Of a DNA stretch of 64,000 bases, positions 18,399 to 28,969 are shown piece after piece. The stretch lies in the NCBI RefSeq assembly GCF_000027145.1, contig NC_013891.1, forward strand, positions 1,116,001-1,180,000. Reading direction: 5' to 3'. Position 1 is the first letter of the stretch, and each line of letters opens with the position of its first letter. A program made the position numbers and the translations under genes. Below the pieces are notes generated by a model. It worked only from the letters and a program-made list of their open reading frames with translations, was not told the origin of the DNA and searched no databases. Source of the DNA: Listeria seeligeri serovar 1/2b str. SLCC3954. Its GTDB lineage: Bacteria > Bacillota > Bacilli > Lactobacillales > Listeriaceae.

Positions 18399-21300
18399 AT
18401 GAAATGGATTTTAAAACTACGCTGGGCTATTTTGGTGTTTTGGCTTGCAGCGGCCGTCGTATTAATGCTTATTGCGCCGCCCATGGCAGATCTTGTGCGC
18501 GAAAAAGGAGAACTTAAACTACCTGATGGATACCCGTCGACAATGGCAACAGAAATGCAAAAGAAACATAATCCAGATGACAAAGGCTCCGCATATATTG
18601 CTGTTTACACTGCGGATCACAAATTAACTAAAACGGATTTAAATAATATTGAAAAATCACTGGATTCGATTGATGCTGATAAAGACAAACTGCATGTAAC
18701 GAATGTACTTTCTAGTTTCAATCAACCAGAGTTAAAAGAAAAGTTCCTTTCTAAAGATGGGAAAACAATGGTAGCGACTTTAACAGTTGATGATTCTAAT
18801 GCCTCTGTTAAAAGTATTCGTAACAATCTAGATAAAAAAATGGATATCAAAGGCATTGATAGCTATTTAACTGGAAATAAATTAATTCAAGAAGATGTAA
18901 TTCAAGGTTCCGAAGATGGTTTACATAAAACAGAAGGGATTACCGTCGTATTTATTTTAGTTGTACTTCTTTTGGTATTCCGCTCTGCTGTGGCGCCGTT
19001 TATTCCGCTTATAACTGTGGGGATAAGTTATCTCGTTGCTCAAAGCACTGTAGCCTTTTTAATTGATCTCTTTAATTTCCCAGTTTCCACATACACCCAG
19101 ATATTTATGGTCTGTATTATGTTTGGGATTGGGACCGATTATTGTATTCTCTTAATGAGCAGGTTTAAAGAAGAAATGGGTGCTGGGCTGAATCCTCAAG
19201 AAGCAGTTCATGCCACTTATCGCACAGCCGGAAAAACAGTTATTTATAGTGGCGTAGCAGTTTTAGTCGCATTTACATCACTTTATTTTGTCCAATTTGA
19301 CTTATACCGTTCTGCAGTAGCAGTTGGTGTCGGTATCATCGTGTTACTAGCTTCACTCTATACACTTGTGCCGTTTTTCATGAGTACGCTTGGCACGCAT
19401 CTATTCTGGCCATTAAATAAAAATATTAGTCATAAAGAAAATAAAGTGTGGGGAGCAGCTGGGAAATTCACTTTTGCTAGACCGTGGATTGCGCTGTTAA
19501 TCGTTGCAGCCATCACTCTTCCGCCAATCTTACTCCATACTGGAACAGAGTCATTTAACTCGCTAGACGAAATTAGTGATAAATATCCATCCAAAAAAGG
19601 ATTTGAAATTGTTTCAGATAGTTTTGGCGCAGGTCAAGTGGCACCAACGCAAATCTTTATCGAAAATGATGATAATATGCGCACAACTGAATACATTGCT
19701 CAAATCGAAAAAATTTCTGATGACCTTTCGCATTTAAAAGGTGTGGATATGGTCATGAGTGCTTCACGACCTGCCGGAAAACGTGTGGATGATATTTATA
19801 TTAATAACCAAGCAGGCCAAGTAAATGATGGCGTCGATCAAGCCACAGATGGCGTTGGTCAAGTGAAAGAGGGACTTGACTCTGCTAGTTCCGAACTGAA
19901 AAAATCAGAACCAGCACTTGATCAAGCAGTCCAAGGCGTTAGTGATTTACAAAAAGGAACAGTCGCGACTCAAGAAGGAATCACGCAACTCCAAAGTGCA
20001 CTTACACAAATTCAAACCGGAATTGAAAGTGGCGCAAATGGAGCAGGTGATTTAAAACAAGGTGTAACGGAAGCAAGAACACAACTAGCTACTTTACAAG
20101 ATGGAGAAGCACAAATTCAAGCTGGTTATGTGGAAATCCAGAAAAATCTTCAAAATGTAGCAGATCAGCTGAAAAGTTTTGAAAATCCAAATTCCCAAGC
20201 CATCGACACATCTAAATTAGAAGCGCAGTTTAAAAAAATTGGCGATTCTTTCCAAACTTTTGCAGCAGCACATCCAGAAGTAGGAAATGATCCGAAGTTC
20301 CAACAACTGGCCGCTGATATACAAGGGCTACAAACTGCAGGAACCGAACTTAAAACTGCTGCCGGGAAACAAATGGCACAACTGCAAACAAAAATGACAG
20401 AACTAAATCAAGGTATCCAACAACTGGCTACTGCAATGAATCAATTAAATGAACAATCGAAACAAATTTCAACCGGACTTAGCGCATTTAATTCCGGACT
20501 TGGCCAAATCGAAACAGGACTTGATCAATTAGAACAAGGCCTAAATCAAGCTGCTGACGGTCAAAGCCAAGTTGTTTCTAAAATGCCAGAAATATCGGAT
20601 GCATTATCCCAAATCGCAGCAGGGCAAGGCGCATTAAAAGACGGATTTTCCGGAATTAGTGGTCAAATGGGTGAGCTTACAGACGGCTTAACCACTGGTG
20701 CAGACGGCTTAGGAAAAGTACAAACTGGCCTAAACACAGCAAACGGTCTTATAAATGACTGGTCCAAAGTTCCATATGCAAGTTCTGGAATTTATGTTCC
20801 GGAAGAATTGCTTCAAAATAAAGACTTCCAAAAAGTATTAGATCAATATATTTCTGAAGATGGAAAACTTGCAACAATTAATGTTGTATTGACTAAAAAT
20901 CCATATTCCAATGAAGCGATGGATTCGATTGATGATATCAACGATCAATTAGCAGCCAGCATGAAAGGTACCAAACTTGAAAATGCGAAAATCGGAATTG
21001 GTGGCATGACAAGTGCTAACTATGATACACGTGATATGTCGACAGCTGACTATCATTTAGTACTCATTATCGTATTAGCGAGCGTCTTTGTAACACTGGT
21101 CATTGTGTTACGTTCACTAGTGATGCCAATTTACTTAATCGCCTCACTGGTACTAACTTACTTTGCGGCACTTGGTTTTGCAGAAATCATTTTCATGCGA
21201 ATTCTTGGATATAGCGGTTTAACTTGGGCGACCCCATTCTTTGGATTCGTTGTACTCGTCGCACTCGGAATAGATTATTCCATCTTCCTAATGTCACGAT

Positions 21301-21599
21301 TTAACGAATATAATGGACTTCCAGTGCGTGAACGGATGATTAAAGCAATGAAAAATATGGGTGGAGTTATCTTCTCAGCGGTAATCATTCTCGGTGGAAC
21401 ATTCGCCGCAATGATGCCAGCAGGAGTACTTTCCTTATTAGAAATTGCGACGGTAGTTCTTATCGGCCTAATCCTTTACGCTGTCGTCATCCTGCCACTC
21501 TTTGTTCCAGTAATGGTAAAATTATTCGGTCGCGGTAACTGGTGGCCATTCATTACTAGAAAAGGAGACCATCAAGAAAACGTACCACCGAAAAAATAA
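18399..21599 (+). CDS. MMPL/RND-family transporter
   Basis: 1066 residues from ATG 18399 (AAAAAGGAGAG upstream); an earlier ATG at 18342 lies inside marR and has no site. There are twelve predicted membrane helices in the two-block MMPL pattern (one + five, large loop, one + five). Charged TM4/TM10 motifs are in GIGTDYCILLMSRF and ALGIDYSIFLMSRF, whose Asp-Tyr pairs are used in proton relay. The large second loop (about 470-820) is a Gln-rich coiled coil (for example QIETGLDQLEQGLNQAADGQ). MMPL proteins export lipids or drugs. Co-transcribed with marR. Confidence 0.9.
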   Translation: MKWILKLRWAILVFWLAAAVVLMLIAPPMADLVREKGELKLPDGYPSTMATEMQKKHNPDDKGSAYIAVYTADHKLTKTDLNNIEKSLDSIDADKDKLHVTNVLSSFNQPELKEKFLSKDGKTMVATLTVDDSNASVKSIRNNLDKKMDIKGIDSYLTGNKLIQEDVIQGSEDGLHKTEGITVVFILVVLLLVFRSAVAPFIPLITVGISYLVAQSTVAFLIDLFNFPVSTYTQIFMVCIMFGIGTDYCILLMSRFKEEMGAGLNPQEAVHATYRTAGKTVIYSGVAVLVAFTSLYFVQFDLYRSAVAVGVGIIVLLASLYTLVPFFMSTLGTHLFWPLNKNISHKENKVWGAAGKFTFARPWIALLIVAAITLPPILLHTGTESFNSLDEISDKYPSKKGFEIVSDSFGAGQVAPTQIFIENDDNMRTTEYIAQIEKISDDLSHLKGVDMVMSASRPAGKRVDDIYINNQAGQVNDGVDQATDGVGQVKEGLDSASSELKKSEPALDQAVQGVSDLQKGTVATQEGITQLQSALTQIQTGIESGANGAGDLKQGVTEARTQLATLQDGEAQIQAGYVEIQKNLQNVADQLKSFENPNSQAIDTSKLEAQFKKIGDSFQTFAAAHPEVGNDPKFQQLAADIQGLQTAGTELKTAAGKQMAQLQTKMTELNQGIQQLATAMNQLNEQSKQISTGLSAFNSGLGQIETGLDQLEQGLNQAADGQSQVVSKMPEISDALSQIAAGQGALKDGFSGISGQMGELTDGLTTGADGLGKVQTGLNTANGLINDWSKVPYASSGIYVPEELLQNKDFQKVLDQYISEDGKLATINVVLTKNPYSNEAMDSIDDINDQLAASMKGTKLENAKIGIGGMTSANYDTRDMSTADYHLVLIIVLASVFVTLVIVLRSLVMPIYLIASLVLTYFAALGFAEIIFMRILGYSGLTWATPFFGFVVLVALGIDYSIFLMSRFNEYNGLPVRERMIKAMKNMGGVIFSAVIILGGTFAAMMPAGVLSLLEIATVVLIGLILYAVVILPLFVPVMVKLFGRGNWWPFITRKGDHQENVPPKK

Positions 21600-21607
21600 C
21601 TAAAGGA

Positions 21608-21648
21608 AAAAGCCGCACTTCAATTTTACAAGTGCGGCTTTTAATTTG
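21608..21648 (+). terminator. rho-independent terminator
   Basis: AAAAGCCGCACTT (21608-21620) and AAGTGCGGCTTTT (21630-21642) pair perfectly. Confidence 0.92.
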
Positions 21649-21719
21649 GTTTGGAAAATTCGGGTTATTTTGCTATGATACTTGTATAGAGACGAATGAT
21701 TGAGGGAGGAAACCAACAA

Positions 21720-22394
21720 ATGATAGCACTCGAAAATGACTGGGATGAGTTATTAAAAAATGAATTTAAACAACCTTATTATTTAAAACTACGCCAATTC
21801 CTCAAAAATGAATACCAAACAAAAACCGTTTTTCCGGATATGTATGATATTTTCAATTCGTTAAAACACACGTCATACCAAGATGTGAAGGTCGTAATTT
21901 TAGGTCAAGATCCATACCATGGAAGAGACCAAGCACACGGTTTTTCTTTTTCTGTTCAAAAAGGCGTACAAATCCCACCATCACTACAAAATATTTATTT
22001 AGAATTAAAGAACGATTTGAATTGTGATATTCCAAACAATGGTTATCTTATTCCCTGGGCAGATCAAGGTGTGCTGCTCCTTAACACCGTATTAACTGTT
22101 CGGGCAGGTCAAGCAAATTCTCACCGCGGACAAGGCTGGGAAATATTGACGAATCGGATTATTGAACTTATTAATCAAAAAGAAGAACCTGTCGTATTTT
22201 TACTTTGGGGAAGTAATGCAAAAGAAAAGATGCAACTGCTGACGAATCCGCTTCATCAAGTCTTCACGTCCGTTCATCCGAGTCCGCTTTCTGCTTCGCG
22301 AGGTTTTATGGGCTGTAAACACTTCTCCAAAACAAATATTTTTCTGGAAAATAATGGCGTTAAACCAATTGATTGGCAAATTCCTTCTATATAA
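21720..22394 (+). CDS. ung: uracil-DNA glycosylase
   Basis: 224 residues, family 1 UDG. The water-activating loop GQDPYHGRDQAHGFSF carries the catalytic Asp, LLLNTVLTVRAGQANSH the uracil-binding Asn, and HPSPLSASRGFMGCKHF the minor-groove intercalation loop with its His. ATG 21720 is chosen over 21696 because GAGGGAGG lies just before it. It removes uracil from DNA for base-excision repair. Convergent with rnhC and separated by a shared terminator. Confidence 0.97.
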   Translation: MIALENDWDELLKNEFKQPYYLKLRQFLKNEYQTKTVFPDMYDIFNSLKHTSYQDVKVVILGQDPYHGRDQAHGFSFSVQKGVQIPPSLQNIYLELKNDLNCDIPNNGYLIPWADQGVLLLNTVLTVRAGQANSHRGQGWEILTNRIIELINQKEEPVVFLLWGSNAKEKMQLLTNPLHQVFTSVHPSPLSASRGFMGCKHFSKTNIFLENNGVKPIDWQIPSI

Positions 22395-22435
22395 ATGAAA
22401 ACAGCTCGTCAACGCTTGACGAGCTGTTTTCATTT
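22393..22435. terminator. bidirectional terminator between ung and rnhC
   Basis: A 20-bp perfect inverted repeat (22393-22412 and 22416-22435) with a 3-nt loop overlaps the rnhC stop. A/T runs flank both sides. Confidence 0.93.
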
Positions 22436-23360
22436 ATTTTTTAGCAATCTTTAAAGCTTTTTCGGTATTAGCAAAATGCTTTTTCGTGTATTTGGCTAGC
22501 GTCTCCATTCCGAAACGTTCGATAATTTCTGCTGCAACTGTATCGACATGAGGCCCAGCTCCTTTTGGTAGTAGAATCCCTACTTCACGAGACATCTCCT
22601 CAAAAGCTTGCACAAATTTATAACGAGCAATAATGGAAGCTGCTGCTACAGAAAGATGCAATCCTTCTGCTTTGGTGGCGAAGAAAACATTTTCACGGAT
22701 GATGGTTGGTTCTTTTGCTAAATAACGATAGTAGGTATTTTTTTCCGCAAATTGATCAATTAAAATTGCCTCAGGTTTCGTAGGAGCGATTTTTTTTAAG
22801 ACATTTTCAAGTGCGCGGTTATGTAATAGAGCTTTCATTTGGCCTTGGTTCATACCACGACTTTGCATTTCATTATATTTCGGATTTGGGCAAAGTAGGA
22901 CACTATGCGGAACAACTGGCATAATCTTCTCGGCAATGCGACAAATTTCAGGATCTTTCATCGCTTTTGAATCTTTCACACCGAGTTCTTTTAAAAGTGG
23001 CATTATTGTTTCTTCAACATAAGCGGCGCAAACGGTGATTGGTCCAAAAAAATCTCCAGTACCAACTTCGTCAGAACCAAGCACATTTTTACTAGCAAAG
23101 TTAGCGGGAAGTACACCTTTTGAAGCGCTTGGAGTTTTACTTGTAGTTGTTGGAAGAGTCGCGACCCATTTTTTTGCTTCAGCTTCTCCATTTACACCTT
23201 GAAACATCACTTTTAATGATTTATATCCAGTAATCGAAACACCAGGCTTTTTAGCTGCAAAAACGGCACCCGGTGGAAGTTTAGCACTTGAAAAGGGGAG
23301 ATAAGTCTGTTTCATTTTTTCCATTGTTGCTTGGTTAACTAAGATAACTGTATTTGCGAT
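22434..23360 (-). CDS. rnhC: ribonuclease HIII
   Basis: The first in-frame ATG (23324) gives 296 residues. The frame continues for 12 more codons with family-like sequence ([15 protein letters not shown]) up to an ATC at 23358-23360, which follows a good AAAGGATG site. This gives 308 residues. RNase HIII proteins begin with this beta strand of a TBP-like substrate-binding domain, so I give the longer form, with an ATC start as the odd point. The catalytic domain has [20 protein letters not shown] with the DEDG-type acidic residues, AILIDQF and [11 protein letters not shown]. It cleaves RNA in RNA-DNA hybrids. Divergent from zapA. Confidence 0.93.
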   Translation of the reverse strand: MANTVILVNQATMEKMKQTYLPFSSAKLPPGAVFAAKKPGVSITGYKSLKVMFQGVNGEAEAKKWVATLPTTTSKTPSASKGVLPANFASKNVLGSDEVGTGDFFGPITVCAAYVEETIMPLLKELGVKDSKAMKDPEICRIAEKIMPVVPHSVLLCPNPKYNEMQSRGMNQGQMKALLHNRALENVLKKIAPTKPEAILIDQFAEKNTYYRYLAKEPTIIRENVFFATKAEGLHLSVAAASIIARYKFVQAFEEMSREVGILLPKGAGPHVDTVAAEIIERFGMETLAKYTKKHFANTEKALKIAKK

Positions 23361-23514
23361 AAAGCATCATCCTTTCAAAGTTCTATTGTAACATACTACG
23401 ACGAAAGACTGAATATCATCTAAGCGGGGAGTTGACTCTTTTCTTTCCAGCTTTTTCGTGATAAGATTATGACAAGTAGCGTCCTAAATGAACTTGGGCG
23501 AGGAGGAATTTTAC

Positions 23515-23778
23515 GTGGCAAATGAGAGAAATAAAGTAGTGACAACGATTTACGGCAGAGAATATACCATTGTTGGAGTAGAAACAGCAGATCACTTACG
23601 AAAAGTAGCTCGCGAGGTCGATGAAAAAATGCACGAAATCGGCTCCCAAAACCATGCGCTCGATAGTGGGAGACTCGCTGTCCTAACCGCAGTGAATGCA
23701 ACCCACGATTATTTAAAACTAGAACAAAAATTTAGAGAGTTGGAAGAAGAACTAGCTCGTATTAAAGGAAGAGATTAA
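23515..23778 (+). CDS. zapA: cell division protein ZapA
   Basis: 87 residues, GTG start at 23515 behind AGGAGG. VVTTIYGREYTIVGVETADHL is the ZapA beta-hairpin start, and the rest is a coiled coil (LEQKFRELEEELARIK). It bundles FtsZ at the division ring. Overlaps cvpA by one base (TAATG), as in other Bacilli. Confidence 0.93.
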   Translation: MANERNKVVTTIYGREYTIVGVETADHLRKVAREVDEKMHEIGSQNHALDSGRLAVLTAVNATHDYLKLEQKFRELEEELARIKGRD

Positions 23779-24320
23779 TGATTTTAAATGCGATTATTTT
23801 AATTATACTTGTTTGTAGCTTTTTTGCAGGATTCCGAGCAGGGCTAATCAAACAACTTATTTTACTAGTAGGATACATTTTGGCATTTTTTGTTTCGTAT
23901 ACGTACTACGAAGATTTAGCGCCACACCTTACTTTTATCCCGTATCCAAATGTGGATAGTACTAGTGGATTATCAACTATTTTACAAGAACTTAGAACGG
24001 AAACGGCGTATTATAATGTTTTAGCTTTCGTGATTATTTTTATAGTTGCGATCATCATTGTCCATATGTTAGCTTCCCTTGCTGGCGGACTTACAAAAAT
24101 TCCGATTTTACGACAAATCAATGGTTTACTTGCAGCAGTTATTGGCGTAATTAACGCGTACTTATTTATTTTTGTTGCTTTGTTTATCATGGCTGTTTAT
24201 CCAGCGACTTGGACGGAAAACGTGTTACATGGTTCGAGTATCGCTCAGTGGATACTTGAAAACACACCAATATTATCCATGCAATTCTATGATTGGATGA
24301 CAGACATTTTGCCAAAATAA
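23778..24320 (+). CDS. cvpA: CvpA family membrane protein
   Basis: 180 residues with four predicted membrane helices. FFAGFRAGLIKQLILLVGYILAFFVSY (cited in part as GFRAGLIKQLILLVGY) is the family signature. In Escherichia coli CvpA is linked to colicin V production and bile tolerance; in Firmicutes the role is unknown. It is translationally coupled to zapA and followed 88 bases later by polX. Confidence 0.88.
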   Translation: MILNAIILIILVCSFFAGFRAGLIKQLILLVGYILAFFVSYTYYEDLAPHLTFIPYPNVDSTSGLSTILQELRTETAYYNVLAFVIIFIVAIIIVHMLASLAGGLTKIPILRQINGLLAAVIGVINAYLFIFVALFIMAVYPATWTENVLHGSSIAQWILENTPILSMQFYDWMTDILPK

Positions 24321-24408
24321 AAAGAACAATCGATACCAGATGTACATTCTTAGCCAATTTTGGATAAGATTACGCTGGTATTTTTAATGACTTTACGGGG
24401 GGATAAAC

Positions 24409-26121
24409 ATGGTTAAAAATAAAAAAGAAATTATACATTTGCTAGAAGAAATTGCTATTTACATGGAATTAAAAGGAGAAAATAGCTTTAAAATATCGGC
24501 GTTCCGAAAAGCTGCCCAAGCAATTGAGCTCGATAGTCGGAGTTTGTCTGAAATAGATGATTTTACAAAAATTAGTGGAATTGGAAAAACAACTGGAGAA
24601 ATTATCCAACATTTTTTAGCAACTGGAGAATGCCCAGAACTTGTCGAATTAAAAAAAGAAGTGCCTGCTGGGTTAGTCCCATTACTTGATGTTCCAGGTC
24701 TTGGTGGTAAAAAATTATCTCGTCTCTATCACGAACTAGGAGTAACTGATAAAGCCACTTTACTAGAACAAGCAGAAAATGGCCAAATTGAAGCTTTAAA
24801 AGGATTTGGCAAAAAATCAGCAGAGAAAATGGCAGAAGCAGTGCGCGAAATGGGTGAACGACCAGATAGATACCCACTAAATGATGTTCTACCAGTAATC
24901 GAGAAAGTAGAAGAATATTTAGCTGGAATCAAAGAAATTGATACTTTTCTTCAAGCAGGAAGTCTCAGAAGATTACGAGAAACAGTGAAGGATTTAGATT
25001 ATGTTATTGCGACAGAAAAACCAGAAAAAGTTCAAAAAGCTTTACTTGAATTCCCGTTGATTACAGATGTTACTGGTGCTGGTGATACGAAAGTTTCTGC
25101 AGTTTTAGAAGATAATATTACCATTTCAGTGGATTTTCGCTTAGTAGAAAAGAAAGCTTTTGCCACAACGATACATCATTTTACCGGGTCAAAAGATCAT
25201 AATATCAAAATGCGCCAACTGGCAAAACAATCCAATGAAAAAATTAGTGAATATGGAGTGGAGCAAGCAGATGGAACGATGCGCCATTTTGAAACAGAAG
25301 AAGCATTTTTTGAGCATTTTAATATTCCGTTTTTACCGCCAGAAGTTCGTCGAGATGGTTCAGAAATCGAACGCGTCAAAAAAGACACTAAGTTTCTTGA
25401 ATTAGATGATATTCGTGGGGACTTGCATATGCATACAACTTGGTCTGATGGAGCATATGCGATTCCAGAAATGATTGAAGCTTGTATTGCAAAAGGTTAC
25501 GAATATATGGTTATTACTGATCACGGTAAATTTTTACGTGTCGCCAATGGATTAGATGAAAAAAGATTGCTTGAACAACAAGCTGAAATCAAAAAAGTCG
25601 CTGCTAATTATCCGGAAATTGATGTCTATTCTGGGGTTGAAATGGATATTTTACCAGATGGCTCGCTTGATTTTGAAGACGAAACACTAGAGCAACTTGA
25701 CTTTGTTATTGCGTCGATTCACTCCAGTTTTGGGCAATCAGAAAAAGAAATTATGAAACGCTTAAAAGTAGCATGTGAAAATCCGCATGTAAGATTGATT
25801 GCGCACCCAACTGGAAGAATTATCGTGAAAAGAAAGCCATATCATGTTAATATGAAAGAACTAATTGAACTAGCAAAAAATACTGGAACGGCACTAGAAC
25901 TTAATGCGAATCCACAAAGACTAGATTTAAACCGAGAACATTTAGAACTAGCGCAAATAGCAGGTGTACCAGTAGCTATAAACACAGATGCACATGATAC
26001 GCAACATTTAGATTTCATGTCACTTGGCGTTCGTGCAGCAAAAAAAGCATGGTTAGACAAGTCCACGGTACTTAATACAAAATCAGCGGCCGAATTCAAA
26101 CAATTTTTACAGAATAAATAA
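24409..26121 (+). CDS. polX: PolX: family X DNA polymerase with PHP domain
   Basis: 570 residues. The N-terminal 8-kDa region (1-90) has helix-hairpin-helix motifs (KISGIGKTTGEI, DVPGLGGKKLSRLY, LKGFGKKSAEKM). The polymerase palm is at about 170-320 (AGSLRRLRETVKDLDYVI with the catalytic Asp). The C-terminal PHP domain (about 335-570) has DLHMHTTWSDGAY, ITDHGKF, HPTGR and NTDAHD metal ligands, so the 3'-5' exonuclease is likely active. It fills short gaps in base-excision repair. Operon with mutS2 (22-base gap). Confidence 0.95.
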   Translation: MVKNKKEIIHLLEEIAIYMELKGENSFKISAFRKAAQAIELDSRSLSEIDDFTKISGIGKTTGEIIQHFLATGECPELVELKKEVPAGLVPLLDVPGLGGKKLSRLYHELGVTDKATLLEQAENGQIEALKGFGKKSAEKMAEAVREMGERPDRYPLNDVLPVIEKVEEYLAGIKEIDTFLQAGSLRRLRETVKDLDYVIATEKPEKVQKALLEFPLITDVTGAGDTKVSAVLEDNITISVDFRLVEKKAFATTIHHFTGSKDHNIKMRQLAKQSNEKISEYGVEQADGTMRHFETEEAFFEHFNIPFLPPEVRRDGSEIERVKKDTKFLELDDIRGDLHMHTTWSDGAYAIPEMIEACIAKGYEYMVITDHGKFLRVANGLDEKRLLEQQAEIKKVAANYPEIDVYSGVEMDILPDGSLDFEDETLEQLDFVIASIHSSFGQSEKEIMKRLKVACENPHVRLIAHPTGRIIVKRKPYHVNMKELIELAKNTGTALELNANPQRLDLNREHLELAQIAGVPVAINTDAHDTQHLDFMSLGVRAAKKAWLDKSTVLNTKSAAEFKQFLQNK

Positions 26122-26143
26122 CTTTGAAAAAGAAGGATGACTA

Positions 26144-28501
26144 ATGGATAAAAAAGTAGAAGCAATTTTAGAATTTGATAAAATAAAAAAACAACTGACC
26201 GAATTTGCTTCTTCCTCACTTGGAGAACAAGCTATTTTAGCGTTAACTCCAGATACGGACTTTCAAGTAGTTCAAAAAGCACAACTTGAAACCGAAGAAG
26301 GAGCGAAAATTATTCGTTTGCGTGGCAGCGCGCCAATTACTGGTTTGACCGATGTAAATGCCCATTTGAAACGGCTTGAAATCGGCGGGGATTTAAATGG
26401 TTTAGAAATTTACCAAATCGGTAGCAACCTTCGCGTAAGTCGTCAAATGAAAAACTTTATGGCGGATTTACATGAAGTAGGCGTGGAACTTCCACTTCTC
26501 GGCGCACTTTCAGAGGAACTTTTAGTATTAAAAGATGTGGAAGAAGATATCACCATCTCAATAGATGAAAGCGGGAAAGTACTCGATACTGCAAGTGAAG
26601 CACTAAGTTCGATTCGCCGGACTTTACGCCGTACCGAAGACCGAGTACGCGAAAAATTAGAATCATATTTGCGCGATCGTAACGCTTCAAAAATGTTAAG
26701 TGACGCCGTTATTACGATTCGAAATGATCGCTATGTTATTCCCGTGAAGCAAGAATATAAAGGCCATTACGGCGGAATTGTTCACGATCAATCCGCTTCT
26801 GGTCAAACTCTCTTTATCGAACCACAAAGCGTAGTAGATTTAAACAATGAACGAAAAGCACTTCAAGCAAAAGAAAATCAAGAAATCGAACGTATTCTTG
26901 CTGAAATTTCTGCATCATTAGCTGGGTGGATTAAGGAAATTCATCATAATACCTTTATTCTTGGACGATTTGATTTTATTCTTGCCAAAGCACGTTTTGG
27001 TAAGGCGATGAAAGCTGTAACACCGCATTTAAGCGATAATGGAGTTGTTCGACTTTTTGCAGCAAGACATCCACTACTAGAAGCAGATAAAGTGGTTGCC
27101 AATGATATTTATTTAGGGGAAGATTTCACGACTATTGTTATTACTGGACCAAATACAGGCGGAAAAACCATCACACTGAAAACATTAGGGTTGCTCACTT
27201 TGATGGCGCAATCTGGTTTACAAATTCCTACCCAAGAAGATTCAACCATTGCCGTATTTGAACATGTCTTTGCTGATATTGGTGACGAACAATCCATCGA
27301 ACAAAGCTTAAGTACTTTCTCATCACATATGACTAATATCGTTTCCATTTTAGCAAAAGTAAATCACAAATCACTTATTTTGTATGATGAACTTGGCGCT
27401 GGAACGGATCCACAAGAAGGAGCAGCCCTTGCGATTTCGATTTTAGATGCGAGCCATGCAAAAGGGGCAAGTGTTGTTGCGACGACTCATTACCCAGAAC
27501 TAAAAGCATATGGTTATAATCGTGCTCATGCGACCAATGCTTCAGTAGAGTTCAATGTTGAAACCCTAAGCCCAACTTATAAATTACTGATTGGCGTACC
27601 AGGACGAAGCAATGCCTTTGATATTTCTCGTCGATTAGGCTTAAGTGAAACAATCATAACCGAAGCAAGAAGCTTAGTTGATACAGAAAGCGCCGACTTA
27701 AATGATATGATTTCTAGTTTAGAAGAAAAACGAAATCTTGCTGAATCAGAATACGAAGAAGCACGGGAACTAGCTCGTGGGGCCGACGCTTTACTTAAAG
27801 ACTTACAAAAAGAAATCAGCAACTACTACCAACAAAAAGATAAATTAATCGAACAAGCGAGTAACAAAGCAGCTAAAATTGTTGAAAAAGCAGAAGCAGA
27901 GGCAGAAGAAATTATCCACGAACTCCGCACGATGCAATTAAACGGAGCGGCTGGAATAAAAGAGCATGAACTAATCGACGCTAAAACAAGACTAGGTAAA
28001 GCAAAACCAAAAACAATCAACAAAACAATTCCACAAGCACCGAAACAAAAGCCACATGTTTTTAAAAATGGCGATAATGTTCGCGTGCTCTCACTTGGAC
28101 AAAAAGGAACGCTATTAAACAAAATAAACAACACAGAATGGAATGTGCAAATCGGCATTATCAAAATGAAAATCAAAACAACCGATTTAGAATACATTCA
28201 ACCCGAAAAACCGAAAAAACAACGCATTATCACATCTGTCCATAGTAGCGATTCCCCAGCAAAAAGTGAACTAGATTTGCGCGGTGAACGCTACGAAGAC
28301 GCCCTCCAAAAAGTAGATAAATATCTTGATGAAGCCTTACTTGCAGGTTATCCACAAGTAGCAATTATCCACGGTAAAGGAACAGGCGCGCTTAGAACAG
28401 GTGTCACCGAATACTTGAAAAATCATCGCATGGTTAAATCCATCCGTTTCGGGGCAGCTGCAGAAGGCGGAAACGGCGTCACCATCGTTGAGTTCAAGTA
28501 A
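26144..28501 (+). CDS. mutS2: endonuclease/ribosome-rescue factor MutS2
   Basis: 785 residues. The MutS-like core has Walker A TGPNTGGKTITLKTLGL and Walker B SLILYDELGAGTDPQEG; the mismatch-binding domain I of MutS1 is absent, as in all MutS2. A coiled-coil region (about 520-620) precedes a KOW-like segment and a C-terminal Smr nuclease domain (about 708-785, ELDLRGERYEDALQKVDKYL and HGKGTGALRTGV). The family is known for suppressing recombination and, more recently, for splitting collided ribosomes in Bacillus. Confidence 0.95.
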   Translation: MDKKVEAILEFDKIKKQLTEFASSSLGEQAILALTPDTDFQVVQKAQLETEEGAKIIRLRGSAPITGLTDVNAHLKRLEIGGDLNGLEIYQIGSNLRVSRQMKNFMADLHEVGVELPLLGALSEELLVLKDVEEDITISIDESGKVLDTASEALSSIRRTLRRTEDRVREKLESYLRDRNASKMLSDAVITIRNDRYVIPVKQEYKGHYGGIVHDQSASGQTLFIEPQSVVDLNNERKALQAKENQEIERILAEISASLAGWIKEIHHNTFILGRFDFILAKARFGKAMKAVTPHLSDNGVVRLFAARHPLLEADKVVANDIYLGEDFTTIVITGPNTGGKTITLKTLGLLTLMAQSGLQIPTQEDSTIAVFEHVFADIGDEQSIEQSLSTFSSHMTNIVSILAKVNHKSLILYDELGAGTDPQEGAALAISILDASHAKGASVVATTHYPELKAYGYNRAHATNASVEFNVETLSPTYKLLIGVPGRSNAFDISRRLGLSETIITEARSLVDTESADLNDMISSLEEKRNLAESEYEEARELARGADALLKDLQKEISNYYQQKDKLIEQASNKAAKIVEKAEAEAEEIIHELRTMQLNGAAGIKEHELIDAKTRLGKAKPKTINKTIPQAPKQKPHVFKNGDNVRVLSLGQKGTLLNKINNTEWNVQIGIIKMKIKTTDLEYIQPEKPKKQRIITSVHSSDSPAKSELDLRGERYEDALQKVDKYLDEALLAGYPQVAIIHGKGTGALRTGVTEYLKNHRMVKSIRFGAAAEGGNGVTIVEFK

Positions 28502-28579
28502 ACTACTGAGCAAAAATATAGCTCGAAATAGGTGTAAATGCTATACTGTGGTTACAAAAGTCATAAGGAGTGAATAATC

Positions 28580-28891
28580 ATGGTAAAAGAAATTACAGAT
28601 GCAACATTTGAGCAAGAAACTAGCGAAGGCTTAGTATTAACAGATTTCTGGGCAACATGGTGTGGTCCTTGCCGCATGGTGGCTCCAGTTTTAGAAGAAA
28701 TACAAGAAGAACGCGGCGATACACTTAAAATCGTCAAAATGGACGTAGATGAAAACCCAGAAACACCAGGTAGCTTCGGTGTTATGAGTATTCCAACACT
28801 TCTTATCAAAAAAGACGGTGAAGTAGTCGATACAATCATCGGTTACCGTCCAAAAGAAGAACTGGATGAAGTCATCAACAAATACGTTTAA
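28580..28891 (+). CDS. trxA: thioredoxin
   Basis: 103 residues with the active site FWATWCGPCRMVAP and the cis-Pro loop SIPTLLIKKDG. Cytoplasmic disulfide reductase for ribonucleotide reductase and others. The gene has its own leader of about 78 bases after mutS2 and is followed by a terminator, so it can be expressed alone. Confidence 0.97.
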   Translation: MVKEITDATFEQETSEGLVLTDFWATWCGPCRMVAPVLEEIQEERGDTLKIVKMDVDENPETPGSFGVMSIPTLLIKKDGEVVDTIIGYRPKEELDEVINKYV

Positions 28892-28905
28892 AATTATGCT
28901 AAAAT

Positions 28906-28950
28906 AAAAGAAGCTTCAGACTAACCAAAGTCGGAGCTTCTTTTTAAATG
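28906..28950 (+). terminator. trxA terminator
   Basis: AAAAGAAGCTTC..GACT pairs with AGTC..GAGCTTCTTTT, followed by T's. Confidence 0.85.
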
Positions 28951-28969
28951 CGTAACTGGAGTTGATAAA

